A DNA stretch of 5,416 bases from assembly GCA_964412105.1 (NCBI GenBank), contig CAYPNM010000106.1:1-5416 (forward strand), read 5' to 3'. Shown piece by piece: positions 1 to 5,377 of the stretch (positions are counted from its first letter, which is position 1; the number at the start of each line of letters is the position of its first letter). The translations under genes were made by a program, and so were the position numbers. Under the pieces are notes generated by a model, which was not told the DNA's origin, did no database searches, and saw nothing but the letters and a program-made list of their open reading frames with translations. Source of the DNA: JAKAGZ01 sp964412105. Lineage in GTDB: Bacteria; Bacteroidota; Ignavibacteria; Ignavibacteriales; Ignavibacteriaceae.

Positions 1-1440
1 CTTAAGGGCATTCAGTGCGAAAAGCAGCTCTATCTTTATAAGCATCACTACGACTGGCAGGACCCTATCAGTGAGGCGCAGCAGGCAATATTCGATCGCG
101 GGACGAATGTCGGGATTTTAGCGCAGCAGTTGTTTCTGGGAGGGGCTAAAGGTACCGAAGATGTTCGACAATCCGATATGGCTGTTCTAAGAACAAGTGA
201 ATTAATTAGTAAAAATATCCGCGTTATTTATGAAGCCGCTTTCCTGTTTGATGATGTTCTTGTTATAAGCGATATAATTGTTAAGTCCGGCGATAAGTGG
301 AAGATTTACGAGGTGAAAAGTTCCACTAAGGTTACCGAGCCTCATATTTATGATGCCGCGATACAGTATTATGTATTGAAAAATTCCGGGCTGGATATAT
401 CCGATTTCTCAATCGTTTATCTCAATAACCAGTATGTGCGGATGGGTAAACTTGACATACACGAATTGTTCACTATCGAGTCTGTGCTTGGACCGGCTAA
501 GATGCAGTGGGATTTTGTTACAGAGAAAGTAGCTGCGCTGAAAAAAGTTGTAAGGAAGAGATCCATACCGGATATAAAGATCGGGCCGCAGTGCCATAAC
601 CCGTATGACTGCTCGTTTCTAGGTACCTGCTGGAAGGATGTTCCCGAGTATTCAATATTCGATATTGCGGGAATGAGAACGGATAAGAAGTTCGACCTGT
701 TTAAAGGCGGCAAATTGAAATTAGAGGACATACCTGACGATTATAAGCTGACAACAAACCAGAGAATGCAGATTGAATCGGAGATAAACGGGAATACCAC
801 TATCGATAAGAAAGGAATTAAGGAGTTCCTGGATTCACTCAGTTACCCGCTGTACTTTATAGACTTTGAGACTTTTATGCCGGCAGTTCCGCTTTACGAT
901 CAATCACGCCCTTACCAGCAGATCCCTTTCCAGTATTCCATGCATTTCCAGAAAAGCAGGGAAAGTGAACTGCAGCATGTTGAATTCCTTGCAGACGGTA
1001 AGAGCGATCCGAGAATCCCGTTTATAGAAAACCTGCTGAGGGACACAGAAAGGGAAGGGAACATAATCGTTTACAACCAGTCGTTTGAGATGAGCCGGCT
1101 GAAGGAAATCGCTGAAGATTTCCCGAAATATAAAAAGGGAATAAATGAACTGCTGAAAAGAATAAAAGACCTGATGCTTCCTTTCCAGAAGAAATATTAT
1201 TACAATCCTGCAATGAAAGGCTCCTACTCGATCAAGAACGTGCTGCCCGCGCTGGTGCCGGAATTGTCATACGAAGGAATGGCGATAGCAGAAGGCGGTG
1301 CCGCGATGAACGCATTTGAATCTTTGATAAATGAAACTGATCCTGAAGTTATTAAAAAGACAAGAAAAGATTTGCTGGAATATTGCAAGATGGATACACT
1401 GGCGATGGTGAAGTTGGTTGATAAATTATTTGAAATATAA
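1..1440 (+). CDS. DUF2779-family protein: Cas4-like PD-(D/E)XK nuclease fused to a DEDD-type exonuclease domain (5' partial)
   Basis: The frame is open from base 1, so the gene starts upstream; 479 residues are visible (numbered from base 1). The visible N-terminus, LKGIQCEKQLYLYK, is the usual beginning of DUF2779 proteins, so probably only about ten residues are missing. The N-terminal half looks like a Cas4/RecB-type PD-(D/E)XK nuclease: E78, D91 (ISDII), E104-V-K106 (YEVKSS) and Q122. Cys6 together with Cys198, Cys204 and Cys210 (CHNPYDCSFLGTC) matches the four-cysteine iron-sulfur pattern of Cas4/AddB-like nucleases. The C-terminal half carries DEDD exonuclease motifs: D288-F-E290-T, YNQSFE (358-363), D390, and YCKMDT with D465. 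The SYSIKNVLPAL stretch is typical of DUF2779. Predicted activity is nuclease on DNA or RNA; the biological role of the family is unsettled. An internal TTG at 130 is not the start, because conserved sequence precedes it. Family assignment is confident; activity is inferred. Confidence 0.9.
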   Translation, partial: LKGIQCEKQLYLYKHHYDWQDPISEAQQAIFDRGTNVGILAQQLFLGGAKGTEDVRQSDMAVLRTSELISKNIRVIYEAAFLFDDVLVISDIIVKSGDKWKIYEVKSSTKVTEPHIYDAAIQYYVLKNSGLDISDFSIVYLNNQYVRMGKLDIHELFTIESVLGPAKMQWDFVTEKVAALKKVVRKRSIPDIKIGPQCHNPYDCSFLGTCWKDVPEYSIFDIAGMRTDKKFDLFKGGKLKLEDIPDDYKLTTNQRMQIESEINGNTTIDKKGIKEFLDSLSYPLYFIDFETFMPAVPLYDQSRPYQQIPFQYSMHFQKSRESELQHVEFLADGKSDPRIPFIENLLRDTEREGNIIVYNQSFEMSRLKEIAEDFPKYKKGINELLKRIKDLMLPFQKKYYYNPAMKGSYSIKNVLPALVPELSYEGMAIAEGGAAMNAFESLINETDPEVIKKTRKDLLEYCKMDTLAMVKLVDKLFEI

Positions 1441-1442
1441 AT

Positions 1443-1453
1443 GTCTTAAAGAC
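1443..1453. repeat. Short perfect inverted repeat between the two nuclease-like genes
   Basis: GTCTT-A-AAGAC is a perfect 5-bp inverted repeat around one base. It begins three bases after the stop of the DUF2779 gene and lies 41 bases before the next start. The arms are too close to form a hairpin, so it is not a terminator. It could be a small operator, or chance. No other promoter or terminator is evident in the 53-base spacer, which leaves co-transcription of the two genes possible. Confidence 0.2.
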
Positions 1454-1493
1454 GCCGGAAATATTTTACTATTCTAAATCAATTAAATAATTT

Positions 1494-1982
1494 ATGGCAA
1501 AAGAAAAAAGCAGTAGAGGAAATGCAAGTCAATTCTTTATTGCGGGTGAACTATGTCGCAGAGGATATTCAGCAGTTGTTACACTAGGTAATACTCCTAA
1601 CACAGATATTTTATGCAGCAATATAGAAGGGACTAAGTTCGTCCACATTCAAGTTAAAACATTTGTCCCTGGCAGTGGAACTTGCAGTGTAGGGTTAAAA
1701 TCAGAAAAATATTTTGGGAATAATTTTTTCTGGATATTAGGAGGAATTCCCCAACCAGATCAGAAGGCTGATTTCGAATATTATATAATTCCATCAAAGA
1801 TTATGGCAAAGAATATTAAGGAATCACATCGGATTTGGTTAAGTTCTTTAGGCAAAAAAGGACAAGAACATCGGGACAATCCAATCAGAGCAGTAGCCAT
1901 ACCACCTAAGAAATCATTAAATGGATGGAATATTCGCAAATATAAAAACAGATGGGATATAATTGATAAGAAACTTAAATAA
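1494..1982 (+). CDS. Small PD-(D/E)XK nuclease-like protein, function unknown
   Basis: This encodes 162 aa with no signal peptide or membrane segment. I recognise it as belonging to a small family of uncharacterised restriction-endonuclease-like proteins but know no function. The visible core is alpha-helix E19 (FFIAGELCRRGY), then D38 (NTPNTDILC), then Q53-V-K55 (FVHIQVKTF). This is the E...D...(E/Q)xK order of PD-(D/E)XK enzymes, with Gln where Glu is commoner. The middle and C-terminal parts are rich in aromatic residues (NNFFWILGG, DFEYYIIPSK, HRIWL, RWDII). The ATG at 1494 is the first start in frame and matches the family-like N-terminus; no Shine-Dalgarno is visible. GC in three sampled 60-base lines is 64/180, against 107/240 for the upstream gene, which hints at separate ancestry. 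The gene follows the DUF2779 gene by 53 bases on the same strand and ends 29 bases before the gap. The fold is fairly sure, the role unknown. Confidence 0.75.
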   Translation: MAKEKSSRGNASQFFIAGELCRRGYSAVVTLGNTPNTDILCSNIEGTKFVHIQVKTFVPGSGTCSVGLKSEKYFGNNFFWILGGIPQPDQKADFEYYIIPSKIMAKNIKESHRIWLSSLGKKGQEHRDNPIRAVAIPPKKSLNGWNIRKYKNRWDIIDKKLK

Positions 1983-2011
1983 CATTTCCCCTCTAAAGAA
2001 TTAATAAAACT

Positions 2012-2111
2012 NNNNNNNNNNNNNNNNNNNNNNNNNNNNNNNNNNNNNNNNNNNNNNNNNNNNNNNNNNNNNNNNNNNNNNNNNNNNNNNNNNNNNNNNN
2101 NNNNNNNNNNN
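2012..2111. other. Assembly gap of 100 Ns
   Basis: Exactly 100 consecutive Ns, the conventional filler for a scaffold gap of unknown size. The 29 bases before it (1983-2011) are AT-rich and contain nothing recognisable. An open reading frame emerges from its right edge. The distance and linkage between the nuclease-like genes and the porin-amt region are therefore unverified. Confidence 0.99.
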
Positions 2112-2246
2112 GTTGAATTTGACCAATATGAGGCCGTTTTTTACTCAAAGGTAAAATATGCAGGGGTAAAGAAATTAAGGGCCGCAGCGGCGAAAAATAT
2201 GGCAGAAACCTACCCTATGCTGCAGGTTTTTTTGACAGCTGAATAG
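2112..2246 (+). CDS. C-terminal fragment of an unidentified protein, truncated by the assembly gap
   Basis: Starting from the first base after the gap, frame 1 is open for 44 codons and ends at TAG (2244-2246). The other two forward frames stop early. The fragment begins VEFDQYEAVFYSKVKYAG and ends ETYPMLQVFLTAE. It has a Lys/Ala-rich helix-like stretch (KKLRAAAAKN) and no membrane segment. I do not recognise the family. The 5' part lies in the gap, so this is an assembly truncation rather than evidence of a broken gene. A terminator hairpin 114 bases downstream in the same orientation supports this being a real 3' gene end. Convergent with amt. Confidence 0.55.
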   Translation, partial: VEFDQYEAVFYSKVKYAGVKKLRAAAAKNMAETYPMLQVFLTAE

Positions 2247-2284
2247 AAAATATCCATTACAATTTAATATTCTAATAACAGGAC

Positions 2285-2340
2285 TTGCTTAATTGAATTT
2301 CTGCTGAATGCAGCCCGCTCATTCAACACTTATTAGGCAA
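2285..2340. other. Foldable 56-base element in the convergent intergenic region
   Basis: The + strand folds into one long arm. Bases 2285-2293 pair with 2332-2340 (nine pairs including one G-U), and 2294-2298 pair with 2321-2325 after a six-base bulge. CTGC 2301-2304 then pairs with GCAG 2310-2313 around a five-base loop. No U-tract follows, so it is not a simple terminator. It could be a 3' UTR structure of the truncated upstream gene, a small RNA, or a decayed inverted-repeat element. No RNA family is recognised. Apart from this and the terminator, the 2247-2422 spacer holds nothing I can identify. Confidence 0.35.
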
Positions 2341-2359
2341 AGCATAAAACTGATATTAC

Positions 2360-2402
2360 AAAGCCGCCATAAAAAATAATTTTAAGACGGCTTTATCTTT
2401 TT
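2360..2402 (+). terminator. Intrinsic terminator hairpin between convergent genes
   Basis: AAAGCCG (2360-2366) pairs perfectly with CGGCTTT (2388-2394). The stem continues inward with a C-G pair and five A-T pairs, broken by two single mismatches, to an AATAA loop (2375-2379). On the + strand it is followed by ATCTTTTT, a good U-tract, so it should end the transcript of the partial gene stopping at 2246. It also lies 29 bases beyond the amt stop on the other strand. It may act both ways there, although the U-run on that side is short. Confidence 0.75.
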
Positions 2403-2422
2403 AATAAAAACTGCTGACTAAA

Positions 2423-3643
2423 CTAATCCTGTTCGTAAGCAATTTCACCATGAAGGGAGGCATCCATTCCGGCTTCCTCTTCTGCTTTAGTAACCTTTAC
2501 AGGAGTAATAAAATTAATAACCTTGAGTACTAAATAAGTGAATATAAAACAATATGCTCCAACGGCAAGAACAGAAACTGCTTCTTTCATTAAAAATTGC
2601 CAGGAGCCGCCAACGAACAATCCTTCAACAGTAACCATAGGGTTTACCGCCTTTGATGCAAAAAGACCAAGCATAATAATGCCAAGCGTACCTCCAACAC
2701 CGTGAACACCCCAAACATCGAGCGCATCATCCCAATGAAGTCTGTTTTTTAGTGCTACCGCATAGTAACAAACCAAACCGGAAATGATACCGATTAAAGC
2801 TGCGTCGCCCGTAGTAATAAAACCTGCTGCGGGTGTTATAGTGGCGAGACCAGCAACAGATCCTGTCAGCAATCCCAGAAACTTCGGTTTCTTTTCCAGT
2901 ATCCAGGCTAAAAACAACCAGGTAATTGCAGCAAAAGAAGCAGCGACATCTGTGTTTAAAAATGCTGTCGCAGTAATTGTGTCAACTCTTAATTCACTAC
3001 CTGCATTAAATCCGTACCACCCGAACCAGAGCAAACCCGTTCCTAATGCAACAAGTGGAATGCTGTGCGGGCCTCTTTCCTTTACATTTCTTTTTCCCAC
3101 ATATAACACTGAAGCTAATGCCGCCATTCCTGCGCTTGCGTGTACTACAATGCCTCCAGCAAAATCCAAAACTCCCCATTGTGCCAGTAAACCGCCTCCC
3201 CAGATCATATGAACCAGCGGAAAGTAAACGCAAACCAGCCACAGCGTTAAGAATATCATATAGGCAGGGAACCTTACCCTGTTTGCAAAAGCTCCGGTAA
3301 TTAAAGCAGGAGTAATGATTGCAAACATCATTTGATATGCAATAAATACATACAATGGAATCTGGTTATTTCCAAAGAATGCCATATTTAAATTTGTACC
3401 GGATAAGAATGCCATGTTCAAATTTCCAATTATTCCCCCCTGTCCTCCGCTGAAACAAAGAGAATAACCGAATGCAAACCACAGAACGGTTGTCCAGCCC
3501 AGTGAAACAAAACTCTGAATCATTATTCCGAGTACATTTTTTCTTCCTACCAGACCACCGTAAAAGAAAGCAAGGCCGGGTGTCATAAGCATAACCAGGC
3601 TTGTTGCTATAAGCATAAAACCTGTACTACCAGTATCAAACAT
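2423..3643 (-). CDS. amt: Ammonium transporter (Amt/AmtB family)
   Basis: This inner-membrane channel protein of 406 aa normally forms trimers and conducts ammonium into the cell for assimilation. Length and an approximately 11-helix hydrophobic profile fit the family. Key residues line up with mature E. coli AmtB: F107 (QMMFAII) and F212 (GFNAGS) for the Phe gate, W148 and S216 at the recruitment site, D160, and the twin pore histidines H168 (VVHASAG) and H314 (GVHGVGG). The C-terminal tail ends GMDASLHGEIAYEQD, like the AmtB tail that takes part in PII (GlnK) control. The protein starts directly at the first helix, without AmtB's cleaved signal peptide. The ATG is supported by GGAGG six bases upstream. 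It follows the TorF-like porin gene by 22 bases on the same strand and is probably co-transcribed. No glnK is next to it: downstream is a terminator and a convergent gene. An imperfect 30-base tandem repeat lies in its TM2-TM3 loop. Confidence 0.97.
   Translation of the reverse strand: MFDTGSTGFMLIATSLVMLMTPGLAFFYGGLVGRKNVLGIMIQSFVSLGWTTVLWFAFGYSLCFSGGQGGIIGNLNMAFLSGTNLNMAFFGNNQIPLYVFIAYQMMFAIITPALITGAFANRVRFPAYMIFLTLWLVCVYFPLVHMIWGGGLLAQWGVLDFAGGIVVHASAGMAALASVLYVGKRNVKERGPHSIPLVALGTGLLWFGWYGFNAGSELRVDTITATAFLNTDVAASFAAITWLFLAWILEKKPKFLGLLTGSVAGLATITPAAGFITTGDAALIGIISGLVCYYAVALKNRLHWDDALDVWGVHGVGGTLGIIMLGLFASKAVNPMVTVEGLFVGGSWQFLMKEAVSVLAVGAYCFIFTYLVLKVINFITPVKVTKAEEEAGMDASLHGEIAYEQD
3375..3425 (-). 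repeat. In-frame imperfect tandem repeat inside amt
   Basis: Two 21-base copies, 3375-3395 and 3405-3425, differ at two positions and are spaced 30 bases start to start. In the protein this gives NLNMAFLSGT followed by NLNMAFFGNN (residues 74-93), exactly ten residues apart. They fall in the external loop between the second and third membrane helices, a region of variable length in the family. The reading frame is kept. It looks like a recent small duplication, or convergent loop sequence. Confidence 0.8.
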
Positions 3644-3649
3644 TATTTA

Positions 3650-3654
3650 CCTCC
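3650..3654 (-). promoter_or_regulatory. Strong Shine-Dalgarno of amt
   Basis: On the - strand GGAGG stands six bases before the amt ATG. This is the clearest ribosome binding site in the window and fixes the amt start. It lies within the 22-base spacer after the porin stop codon, so amt has its own translation initiation within the shared transcript. Confidence 0.85.
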
Positions 3655-3665
3655 GAATTTATAGT

Positions 3666-4418
3666 TTATAGAGAAAGTCCAACTACGAAAAATACCAATC
3701 CACTATTAGGATTAACGATGTAACTGCAGTATACCGGCAATGAAAAGGTTTCTGTAATCTTTACGGATTTTGAAACTTTAATTCCTGTGTTGATTACACT
3801 GAATTTATTAGTCGCGTAGTATGCCGGATTATCCGAACTTCCTTTTGCAGCGCCTATGAATAGATCAGCATTGAACTCATCAAGGCTTAGCAAGTAATCT
3901 GCCTGGAAGTAAGCATTGTTCCCTTTATCGTTATATATATTTACATATCCGCTAAAGCTTAAAGGAAATGTTTTATCACCAGCGATTATTAATCCCGACT
4001 CGATAGTGTGCGCGCCGGGACCATCCGGGTTGTCATAATTATTGAAATTACTGAACTTCTTTCCATTGTCAGGGAAAAAATAATCTGTAAATATTGCTGT
4101 AATATTTACTCCCTTCGTTAAAACAAAAGAATAACTTAGCCACGTATCAATCTCGGATTGATATCCATATTGATCATCAGTAGCATTAAGATGACTTAAG
4201 CCATATGATCCCCACGCTCCCAGTTCAAAATCTGAATATGTGAATGTAATGTAGGGCTGAACATTTACCTGATCATTAACATCCGTTCCCCGCCAGATAT
4301 ATCGGCTTACAATGTCCCCTCCGGCATCAAGTGACAGATGTTGTGAAAGGATGGGTTGGGTAAAAGATCCTGTCATTATTAGCATAAATAAAAATGACCG
4401 GATATATATTCTTTTCAT
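3666..4418 (-). CDS. TorF-like (Gcw_chp-type) putative outer-membrane porin
   Basis: With the start at 4418 the protein is 250 aa. Residues 1-25 form a signal peptide (MKR, hydrophobic core FLFMLIMTG, end PILSQ), so it is exported. The mature part alternates polar and aromatic residues as in a beta-barrel. It opens with LDAGGDIVSRYIWRGTDV, resembling the SDY-x-x-RG opening of the TIGR02001/TorF family; an E-I-D-T-W strand (89-93) and an FTDYFFPD segment (110-117) also fit. Length matches that family (about 220-260 aa). The frame stays open up to an ATG at 4514, but that start would bury the signal peptide behind 32 residues and overlap the promoter candidate, whereas 4418 has GGGG five bases upstream. 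In proteobacteria this family often sits beside glnK-amt; here amt follows after 22 bases. An outer-membrane passage for ammonium or another nitrogen source is plausible but inferred. No single conserved residue proves pore function. Confidence 0.75.
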   Translation of the reverse strand: MKRIYIRSFLFMLIMTGSFTQPILSQHLSLDAGGDIVSRYIWRGTDVNDQVNVQPYITFTYSDFELGAWGSYGLSHLNATDDQYGYQSEIDTWLSYSFVLTKGVNITAIFTDYFFPDNGKKFSNFNNYDNPDGPGAHTIESGLIIAGDKTFPLSFSGYVNIYNDKGNNAYFQADYLLSLDEFNADLFIGAAKGSSDNPAYYATNKFSVINTGIKVSKSVKITETFSLPVYCSYIVNPNSGLVFFVVGLSL

Positions 4419-4423
4419 TTGTT

Positions 4424-4427
4424 CCCC
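4424..4427 (-). promoter_or_regulatory. Shine-Dalgarno-like site deciding the porin start
   Basis: On the - strand GGGG, within GCGGGGAACAAATG, lies five bases before the ATG at 4418. It supports that start over the longer in-frame ATG at 4514. The match to the anti-Shine-Dalgarno is partial. Confidence 0.5.
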
Positions 4428-4468
4428 GCTATTGTTGCAGAATAAAAATAATAGAACAGACAAATTTT

Positions 4469-4480
4469 GAAAATATTTTC
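4469..4480. repeat. Perfect 12-base palindrome upstream of the porin gene
   Basis: GAAAATATTTTC is self-complementary over all 12 bases. It lies 51 bases before the porin start and just downstream of the sigma-54 candidate, around the expected start of the transcript. It could be an operator. Because it is AT-rich, chance is a real alternative. Confidence 0.3.
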
Positions 4481-4497
4481 CAGGATTAACACTTTTT

Positions 4498-4513
4498 TGC
4501 AACAAGCGCGACA
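4498..4513 (-). promoter_or_regulatory. Candidate sigma-54 (-24/-12) promoter for the porin-amt unit
   Basis: The - strand reads TGTCGCG-CTTG-TTGCA. Against the consensus TGGCACG-N4-TTGCA the spacing is exact, the -12 half is perfect (TTGCA) and the -24 half matches five of seven. The important second G of the -24 GG is T, which weakens it. Transcription would start near 4486-4488, giving a leader of about 70 bases before the porin ATG. Sigma-54 control of amt operons is common in other bacteria. No activator site is identified. Confidence 0.35.
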
Positions 4514-4577
4514 TATTTGTCTTAAGCGTTCAGCAAAATCTTATCCGGGAATTAGTTAATTTTGGTTTGTCTATTTA

Positions 4578-4589
4578 ATGAAATTTCAT
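4578..4589. repeat. Perfect 12-base palindrome upstream of the LytTR regulator
   Basis: ATGAAATTTCAT is self-complementary over 12 bases and ends 23 bases before the regulator's TTG start. Its position fits an operator over the promoter or leader, for autoregulation or for control by another dimeric regulator. It does not resemble the paired direct repeats typical of LytTR sites. The ATG inside it is not in frame with the regulator. Confidence 0.3.
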
Positions 4590-4612
4590 AAAACCGGTCA
4601 AAAAGTAGATAA

Positions 4613-5377
4613 TTGAAAAAGATTTTAATCATTCAGAATACTGAAGAAGATCTCAAAGAGATAGATGATATTCTCCCGGCAAATGAGTTTGAGATATTTT
4701 ATTCGCATAACCTGAATGACGGTTTAGAAATTTCACTCCATTATTTACCGGACCTGATTTTATTTTACTTAGGTTATGATGATAATGGGGTAGAAGTATT
4801 CTCTAAAATAGCCGCCGAAGAAAGAACCTCTTTAATACCAATAGTCATTATTTCAGAAAATTATTCAATTGAACAGCTCCGAAAAGTTATGGAACTTGGT
4901 GCTGATGATTATATCCCAAGGAATTTAATGGGTAAATCTCTGCTAAATTCTATAAATAAAAGGTTAGAAAAGCTCACCAATTTAAGAACCAGTATCAACA
5001 ACCGGATAAATTCATTTGAAGAAGAGAACGGGAAAGCCAAAAGAGATGATCACATCCTTGTTAAGATAGGCAATAAATTAAAGCTGGTAAAATTTGCTGA
5101 TATTATTTGCATCACGGCTCTAAAGGAATACAGCACATTGACAACAATTGATAATTGTAAAATTATTGTCAGGAAATCCTTAAAGAACTGGATTTCTTTA
5201 TTGCCGCCAAAATCCTTTTTGCAAATTCACCGTTCTACAATTATTAATATCGATTATATTGATAAGATAGTTAGGACAAATGAGCGCACATATACAGTCC
5301 ATCTTAAATATATCCCTGAAACATTTGATTTCAGTCACCGTTACGCAAATATTATGCGTCACACATTTTCCACCTGA
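4613..5377 (+). CDS. LytTR-family transcriptional regulator with an aspartate-less (pseudo) receiver domain
   Basis: The 254-aa cytoplasmic protein has two domains. Residues 2-118 follow the receiver (REC) pattern: beta-1 KKILIIQN, beta-3 PDLILFY, beta-4 IPIVIIS, beta-5 GADDYIPRN. The phosphorylation residues are replaced: the acidic pair is Q8-N9, the acceptor Asp is Y52 and the invariant Lys is R103; only S81 remains at the Thr/Ser position. A polar linker (about 119-147) leads to a LytTR DNA-binding domain (about 148-253) with typical features: VKFADIICITALKEYSTL, IHRSTIINI (H206-R207-S208) and SHRY (241-244). Ordinary kinase phosphorylation is therefore unlikely; control by dimerisation, a ligand or a partner protein is inferred. 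The start is TTG at 4613: an in-frame TAA lies immediately before it, and the next Met (M93) would remove most of the receiver. No good Shine-Dalgarno is seen. No histidine kinase gene is in the window. It is divergent from the porin-amt unit, a likely target. Bases 5378-5416 after it hold no recognised feature. Confidence 0.92.
   Translation: MKKILIIQNTEEDLKEIDDILPANEFEIFYSHNLNDGLEISLHYLPDLILFYLGYDDNGVEVFSKIAAEERTSLIPIVIISENYSIEQLRKVMELGADDYIPRNLMGKSLLNSINKRLEKLTNLRTSINNRINSFEEENGKAKRDDHILVKIGNKLKLVKFADIICITALKEYSTLTTIDNCKIIVRKSLKNWISLLPPKSFLQIHRSTIINIDYIDKIVRTNERTYTVHLKYIPETFDFSHRYANIMRHTFST

Noticed and set aside
130..132. TTG as the start of the DUF2779 gene
   Set aside because: Conserved family sequence, including Cys6 of the cysteine cluster, precedes it in frame. 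The gene simply runs off the window.
409..1213. Reverse-strand open frames within the DUF2779 gene
   Set aside because: They overlap conserved nuclease motifs on the + strand and show no protein-like features of their own.
2784..3242. Long open frames overlapping amt on both strands
   Set aside because: They lie wholly inside the amt gene, whose family identity is certain. Their translations are low-complexity shadows without recognisable domains.
4419..4514. N-terminal extension of the porin to an ATG at 4514
   Set aside because: It would put 32 residues before a clear signal peptide and overlap the promoter candidate. The ATG at 4418 has a Shine-Dalgarno-like GGGG.
4525..4560. GTT-centred pair (AGCGTTCAG and TTAGTTAAT) as LytTR direct-repeat binding sites
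   Set aside because: Both are imperfect matches and are spaced 27 bases start to start, not the roughly 21 expected for LytTR repeats.
4557..4564. TAATTTTG as a Bacteroidota-type -7 promoter element for the regulator
   Set aside because: It matches TAnnTTTG, but no TTTG -33 element occurs 19-21 bases upstream; the nearest, at 4516-4519, is too far. A single half-site in AT-rich DNA is weak.
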